The notes beneath the pieces were generated by a model. The model was not told the DNA's origin, made no database searches, and saw only the letters and a program-made list of their open reading frames with translations. From Ignavibacteriota bacterium (lineage in GTDB: Bacteria; Bacteroidota; Ignavibacteria; UBA10030; UBA6906), in assembly GCA_016707525.1 (NCBI GenBank), contig JADJHP010000002.1, positions 132,501 to 196,500 on the forward strand: a DNA stretch of 64,000 bases. The letters run 5' to 3'. The translations under genes and the position numbers were made by a program. Of this stretch, positions 60,761 through 64,000 are shown piece after piece; the first letter of the stretch is position 1, and every line of letters starts with the position of its first letter.

Positions 60761-61747
60761 TCAGCTCATCGCCGAGCGTATTTCCTTCTTCACGGTGTTG
60801 CGGAGCTTTTCCATCTTTCCCCGTATTTCCCGTCCCACGCTCCGCAATTCCTCCTGCAATTTCCGCAGGTCCTGCTGCAATTCCATGCGGTCCCATTGAA
60901 ACACCTTCATGTCCGGTGACACATGGGGGACAGCGGGTGCGCCATGCCGGAAATAGAAGCCCGCAGCCGGGATGCCATCCACTTCCATGTGGAGGGTCAG
61001 GGGGGTGCCCCTGCGGAGTACTGCCACCGCAACGGAGTCACCTTCCTTGAGTCCTTCCAGCGCGCCGTGCACATCCCCCGGTTCCCCGATCTCATCCTCA
61101 CCGACCTTCAGGATCACGTCACCTGCTTTGAATCCGGCTTCTTTCGCTGCGCTTCTCTTCTGAACCTCTTCAACCAGGACGCCCTTGCCGGCGGATGCCC
61201 CGAAATACTCCGCGAGCTGAGGATTCAATTCCATGAGCGTCAGCCCGTTCACGGCATTCATGGAGGAGAAGACATTCATATGGAGAGGTGGCATGGGGAC
61301 TCCGTTGGCCAGGGCGCGAACCCTGGGCACGGGGAACGACCCCACCGCGACCTGGAGGGTCTTTTTCTGGTCCTTGCGCACCACGGTCACCGTGGTTTTG
61401 GTCCCCGGTTCGGTCCTGCGTACCGCCTCCGTAAGCTCCGCGGCATCATCGATCGTGGTCTTGTTGAACTCCACGATCACATCGTTCTCCATGATGCCCG
61501 CCTCTGCCGCGGGGCTGTCATCAACAACTTCGTTCACGAGTGCTCCGGTCTTGACCGCGAGCTTCATTTCTTTTGCCTGCGCAGGGCGCAGGTCATGAAT
61601 CCCGACCCCAAGGTAGCCCCGGTGAGAGTCCTCCGCGGTGCGGAGCCTGATCTTCGCTTCCCGGCGCGGTCCTTCTTCAGCATTGCCGCATGCACTCCCG
61701 GAAAGGACCAGCGGCAGAAGCACAACAAGTGTTGCCAGTGTACGCAT
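60761..61747 (-). CDS. Secreted protein with two PDZ domains
   Basis: 328 residues from ATG 61747, with AGGAG eight bases upstream. N-terminal secretion signal (LATLVVLLPLVLSGSACG), possibly a lipoprotein with a non-standard box. Two PDZ domains: SHRGYLGVGIHD to about residue 140, and LTLMELNPQLAEYFGASAGK to about 270, each with the EAGIMENDVIVEF / EAGFKAGDVILKV loop. The end is a coiled coil (LQQDLRKLQEELRSVGREIR). No protease domain or catalytic triad is present, so it is not DegP. Last gene of a sigma factor operon; probably periplasmic. Confidence 0.82.
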   Translation of the reverse strand: MRTLATLVVLLPLVLSGSACGNAEEGPRREAKIRLRTAEDSHRGYLGVGIHDLRPAQAKEMKLAVKTGALVNEVVDDSPAAEAGIMENDVIVEFNKTTIDDAAELTEAVRRTEPGTKTTVTVVRKDQKKTLQVAVGSFPVPRVRALANGVPMPPLHMNVFSSMNAVNGLTLMELNPQLAEYFGASAGKGVLVEEVQKRSAAKEAGFKAGDVILKVGEDEIGEPGDVHGALEGLKEGDSVAVAVLRRGTPLTLHMEVDGIPAAGFYFRHGAPAVPHVSPDMKVFQWDRMELQQDLRKLQEELRSVGREIRGKMEKLRNTVKKEIRSAMS

Positions 61748-61818
61748 CGTGTGTCTCCTGTTTGTGTGACGTTCCGGGAGTTGGACACAGGCATCCGTGT
61801 GTCCGTTGACATCCCGGT

Positions 61819-62982
61819 TCACTCTTCGCGCAGCAGTTGGATGAGCGCTGCCCGTGAACGTTCCGTGCCCATGCTGCCGAGATACATGACCGCGCTGTTG
61901 CGGATGTCGTCGTCGGGATGTGTCCGTGCGACCTCGGCCAGGAAATCCGTTGCCCGCGCATCACCGATCGATGCGATGGCATAGAGCGTCGTGCCGAGGC
62001 GGGGATCACGGTGGTGTTCTGTGCCGCTGAATTGACGGAACAATCCGATCAGCTCTTCCACAGCCTTGCCGCGTTCCGGTGCGCTCTGTGCATACACCTC
62101 GATGGCGGATCGCTGGAAGTCCGGTGCCGCATCGGTCCGGGCGATCTCAAGGAGCGCTGCCCGGGCTTCGGGCTGGCGCAGCGAACCGAGCGAGTGCACC
62201 GCCGAGAGGCGGAGCAGGGGAGGTTGGCGTGGATCCAAGACCACTTCTTTGAGTGCGCGGGGAGCATCGCCATTGCCTCCGGACCGTCCGAGCTCCTGCA
62301 TGGCCTTCAGGCGCATGCGCGCTTGCGGGTCCAACGGTTGCAGCGGTGTGCGCGTACGTTGCGGCGGAATGCTGCGGATGATGATCGTATCACCATACCC
62401 GAACACCATCAGCCTGGTCTCTTCCACTGCCTCCTGGGTCGCGCGCAGCCGTCCCAGGTCCTCGCGCAGCCTTCCGATCTCCTGTCCGATCCCGATGCGG
62501 ATCTCGTGCCGCGCAAGAGGCACGGTGCGGAATTCCTGCATCCGCGCGAGTTCCTGGCCGACCTCGAGCATGCGGAGGTCAGCGACCGCATCGTCGAGAT
62601 AGGGGCTCCGGGGAAAATCGCGCAGGAGTCTGCGATACAGGGTCGCTGCCTTTGCGGGATCCTGGTCCTTCCACGAGTACGCGGTCCAGTACGCCGCGTC
62701 ATCCGCGAACTGACTGCCGGGGTAGCGCCGCTGGAGTTCCGCGAACGACTTGCGTGCCGGACCCCACTGCTCCCCGAGGACCGCGGCATATCCTTCGCGG
62801 TACAGCGTATACGCCGGATCGTCAGGCCCGGGCGTGAATACGACGAAAGCGAATGGTGATGCCGCCGCCGGAGGCGCCTCCTGTCCCAGCGTTTCCGCCG
62901 GGAACGCCGCGACGGCGAGCATCGCCAAACGTACGGCCCACTCCCACCGCGGGGCCGTATGATGGTCTGATCTATTCCGCAT
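61819..62982 (-). CDS. Secreted TPR/HEAT-repeat protein
   Basis: 387 residues with a signal-like N terminus (about 15-33, LAMLAVAAFPAETLG). The first part has a TPR/YbgF-like repeat (AGYAAVLGEQWGPARKSFAE-type segment, YPGSQFADDAAYWTAYSWKD); residues about 220-385 are HEAT repeats (LLRLSAVHSLGSLRQPEARA, DIRNSAVMYLGSMGTERSRA). Likely a periplasmic interaction protein. The ATG at 62982 lies 11 bases inside the end of the anti-sigma gene. Confidence 0.75.
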   Translation of the reverse strand: MRNRSDHHTAPRWEWAVRLAMLAVAAFPAETLGQEAPPAAASPFAFVVFTPGPDDPAYTLYREGYAAVLGEQWGPARKSFAELQRRYPGSQFADDAAYWTAYSWKDQDPAKAATLYRRLLRDFPRSPYLDDAVADLRMLEVGQELARMQEFRTVPLARHEIRIGIGQEIGRLREDLGRLRATQEAVEETRLMVFGYGDTIIIRSIPPQRTRTPLQPLDPQARMRLKAMQELGRSGGNGDAPRALKEVVLDPRQPPLLRLSAVHSLGSLRQPEARAALLEIARTDAAPDFQRSAIEVYAQSAPERGKAVEELIGLFRQFSGTEHHRDPRLGTTLYAIASIGDARATDFLAEVARTHPDDDIRNSAVMYLGSMGTERSRAALIQLLREE

Positions 62983-63763
62983 ACTTCACCTGTTGATAGA
63001 GCGTTTCAGCGATCCGCAATTTGAACAGCAGATTCTTCGATTCGATCCCCTGGCGGATCATGTCGACCCCGGGGGCCACGTCGTCGGGGGTCATGTTCGC
63101 AAGTTCGATCTGGATCTTTTCCAGGTCGTTGATCAGCCGGGCCGAGTGCGCATCCAACGACTCCTGACGGAGTGCCCGGGCTTCGATCACCAGTTCGCGT
63201 GAGACCCTGCGTTCGGTCTGGAGATCCGCCGGCTGGTCCCCGGGCACGTTCATGTTCGCCACACCCACAAGCAGGGTGCGCGACCGATGCAGATATTTCT
63301 GGAGACGGGTGGGTTTCACGATGGCCGATGAATCCACGACGCTGGCGTCAGCTACGGCCGGTGCCAGCGGTTCCGGGGCATGACGCATGACCGTCCAGGT
63401 GATCAGCGCACTCCCCGCAACGATCAGGATGGCTGCGAACGAGACGGCGATCCGGTACTGCGGGGTGGGGCCTGGTGCCATCCAGACGGCCAGCCGGCGG
63501 TACCAAGATACCGCCGGGGCGTGCGATGAGATCCGCAGGTCGACCTCGTTCAGGAGCGTGTTCCAGAATTCCTGCGGAAGCGATGCTGCGGGATCGGGCG
63601 GGGTTGGCCCCTGCGCGGTGATCAGCGCACGCAACTCTTCTTCTTCCGCGGCGCACGCTGGGCATGTGCGCAGGTGCGCAGAGACCGCATCCTGCTCCGC
63701 GTCGGACAACCCCCCTCGAATGTAATCGTACAGCTGGATCTGGATCGTGGTATGTTTTGTCAT
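62972..63763 (-). CDS. Anti-sigma factor with zinc-finger (ZAS) domain
   Basis: 263 residues from ATG 63763, where GGAGGAG precedes and the start overlaps the sigma factor stop (ATGA). The N-terminal domain has the ZAS motif H-x3-C-x2-C (AHLRTCPAC, about 39-47). One membrane helix follows (IAVSFAAILIVAGSALITWT), then an extracytoplasmic helical region. It should hold the upstream ECF sigma factor inactive until an envelope signal arrives. Confidence 0.87.
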   Translation of the reverse strand: MTKHTTIQIQLYDYIRGGLSDAEQDAVSAHLRTCPACAAEEEELRALITAQGPTPPDPAASLPQEFWNTLLNEVDLRISSHAPAVSWYRRLAVWMAPGPTPQYRIAVSFAAILIVAGSALITWTVMRHAPEPLAPAVADASVVDSSAIVKPTRLQKYLHRSRTLLVGVANMNVPGDQPADLQTERRVSRELVIEARALRQESLDAHSARLINDLEKIQIELANMTPDDVAPGVDMIRQGIESKNLLFKLRIAETLYQQVKYAE

Positions 63764-64000
63764 GCAAGCTCCTCCTGGAGATACTGCAACTTCTGCCGCA
63801 GTTTCTTCAGTCCCCGGAACAAATGGGTCTTCACGGTCCCCTCGGAACACCGCAGCATCGTGCTCACTTCCCGCGTGGACAGTCCCTCGATATGTCGCAG
63901 GGTGACGACCGTTCTCTGTAATTCCGGCAGTGTACGCAGCGCCTCGTCAAGATGATCGCGTATCTGCCGCGCATGGATGTCGTGATCATGCGTTGCGCCC
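63760..64000 (-). CDS. ECF-family RNA polymerase sigma factor (5' part missing)
   Basis: Only the last 79 residues are in the window; the frame is open to base 64000. The sequence contains sigma region 4: ALRTLPELQRTVVTLRHIEG, LSTREVSTMLRCSEGTVKTH and LFRGLKKLRQKL. That is the helix-turn-helix that reads the -35 box. Its stop overlaps the anti-sigma start. Four genes (sigma, anti-sigma, HEAT, PDZ) follow one another on this strand. Confidence 0.9.
   Translation of the reverse strand, partial: GATHDHDIHARQIRDHLDEALRTLPELQRTVVTLRHIEGLSTREVSTMLRCSEGTVKTHLFRGLKKLRQKLQYLQEELA

Noticed and set aside
60761..61747. Double-PDZ protein as a DegP/HtrA protease
   Set aside because: No trypsin-like domain or GNSGG motif is present.

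Overview
The window is a GC-rich, gene-dense bacterial chromosome segment with about 50 protein genes, one tRNA and no mobile elements, rRNA or CRISPR. A diderm envelope is implied by a secretin, a TolC-type channel, lipoproteins and a beta-barrel protein. DUF2911 proteins, a histone H1-like (Hc1) protein, a DHS-like protein and a FeoB-associated Cys-rich protein suggest the Bacteroidota/Chlorobiota/Ignavibacteriota group. That placement is an inference from gene content only. Most genes have clear Shine-Dalgarno sites and many promoters read as sigma-70 TTGNNN-17-TANNNT.

Layout. 1-3670: phosphate import (pstC, cut by the edge; pstA; two different pstB genes; phoU). 3700-14570: a DprA/SLOG-like gene behind a hairpin that buries its ribosome site, clpC, an FmdB-type zinc ribbon, a UbiA-type prenyltransferase, a quinone oxidoreductase, aat, purC and a hybrid sensor kinase. 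14575-16304: an orphan histidine-kinase dimerisation domain and a TPR lipoprotein. 16331-19675 (minus): an iron operon fur-feoA-feoB-FeoB-associated protein-MIP18/SufT-like. 19966-22575: a deoxyhypusine-synthase-like gene, an H1-like gene, rpsU with a zinc-ribbon partner, and two tiny paralogous genes. 22812: tRNA-Ile(CAU).

22953-38756 is the most unusual part: a divergent type IV pilus / type II secretion-like machine. It has a receiver protein, a GspE-family protein that has lost its Walker A lysine, two paralogous pilin-like proteins, a PilC-like platform, an intact PilB-like ATPase, three minor pilin-like proteins, a PilT-like ATPase, a PilM-PilN fusion, a PilO-PilP fusion, a short secretin and an Ig-like lipoprotein. 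All five pilin-like proteins start Met-Gly directly followed by the hydrophobic helix and none has Glu at +5, so they do not fit the normal prepilin pattern. Two good sigma-54 promoters and one near match sit at the starts of the transcription units, as expected for a pilus regulon.

38891-64000: uvrA, a beta-barrel protein, an RlmI-like methyltransferase, a HAD phosphatase, a Gfo/Idh/MocA oxidoreductase, a CCA-adding enzyme, a TolC-MacA-MacB-type efflux operon with two permeases, a Sel1-repeat protein, a large Rossmann protein coupled to a hybrid kinase, a lipoprotein-YbjQ-DUF2911 cluster, and an ECF sigma / anti-sigma / HEAT / double-PDZ operon cut by the right edge.

A second unusual point is the pair of PstB ATPases: every degenerate ATPase motif falls in one of the two composite sites that a PstB1-PstB2 heterodimer would form.
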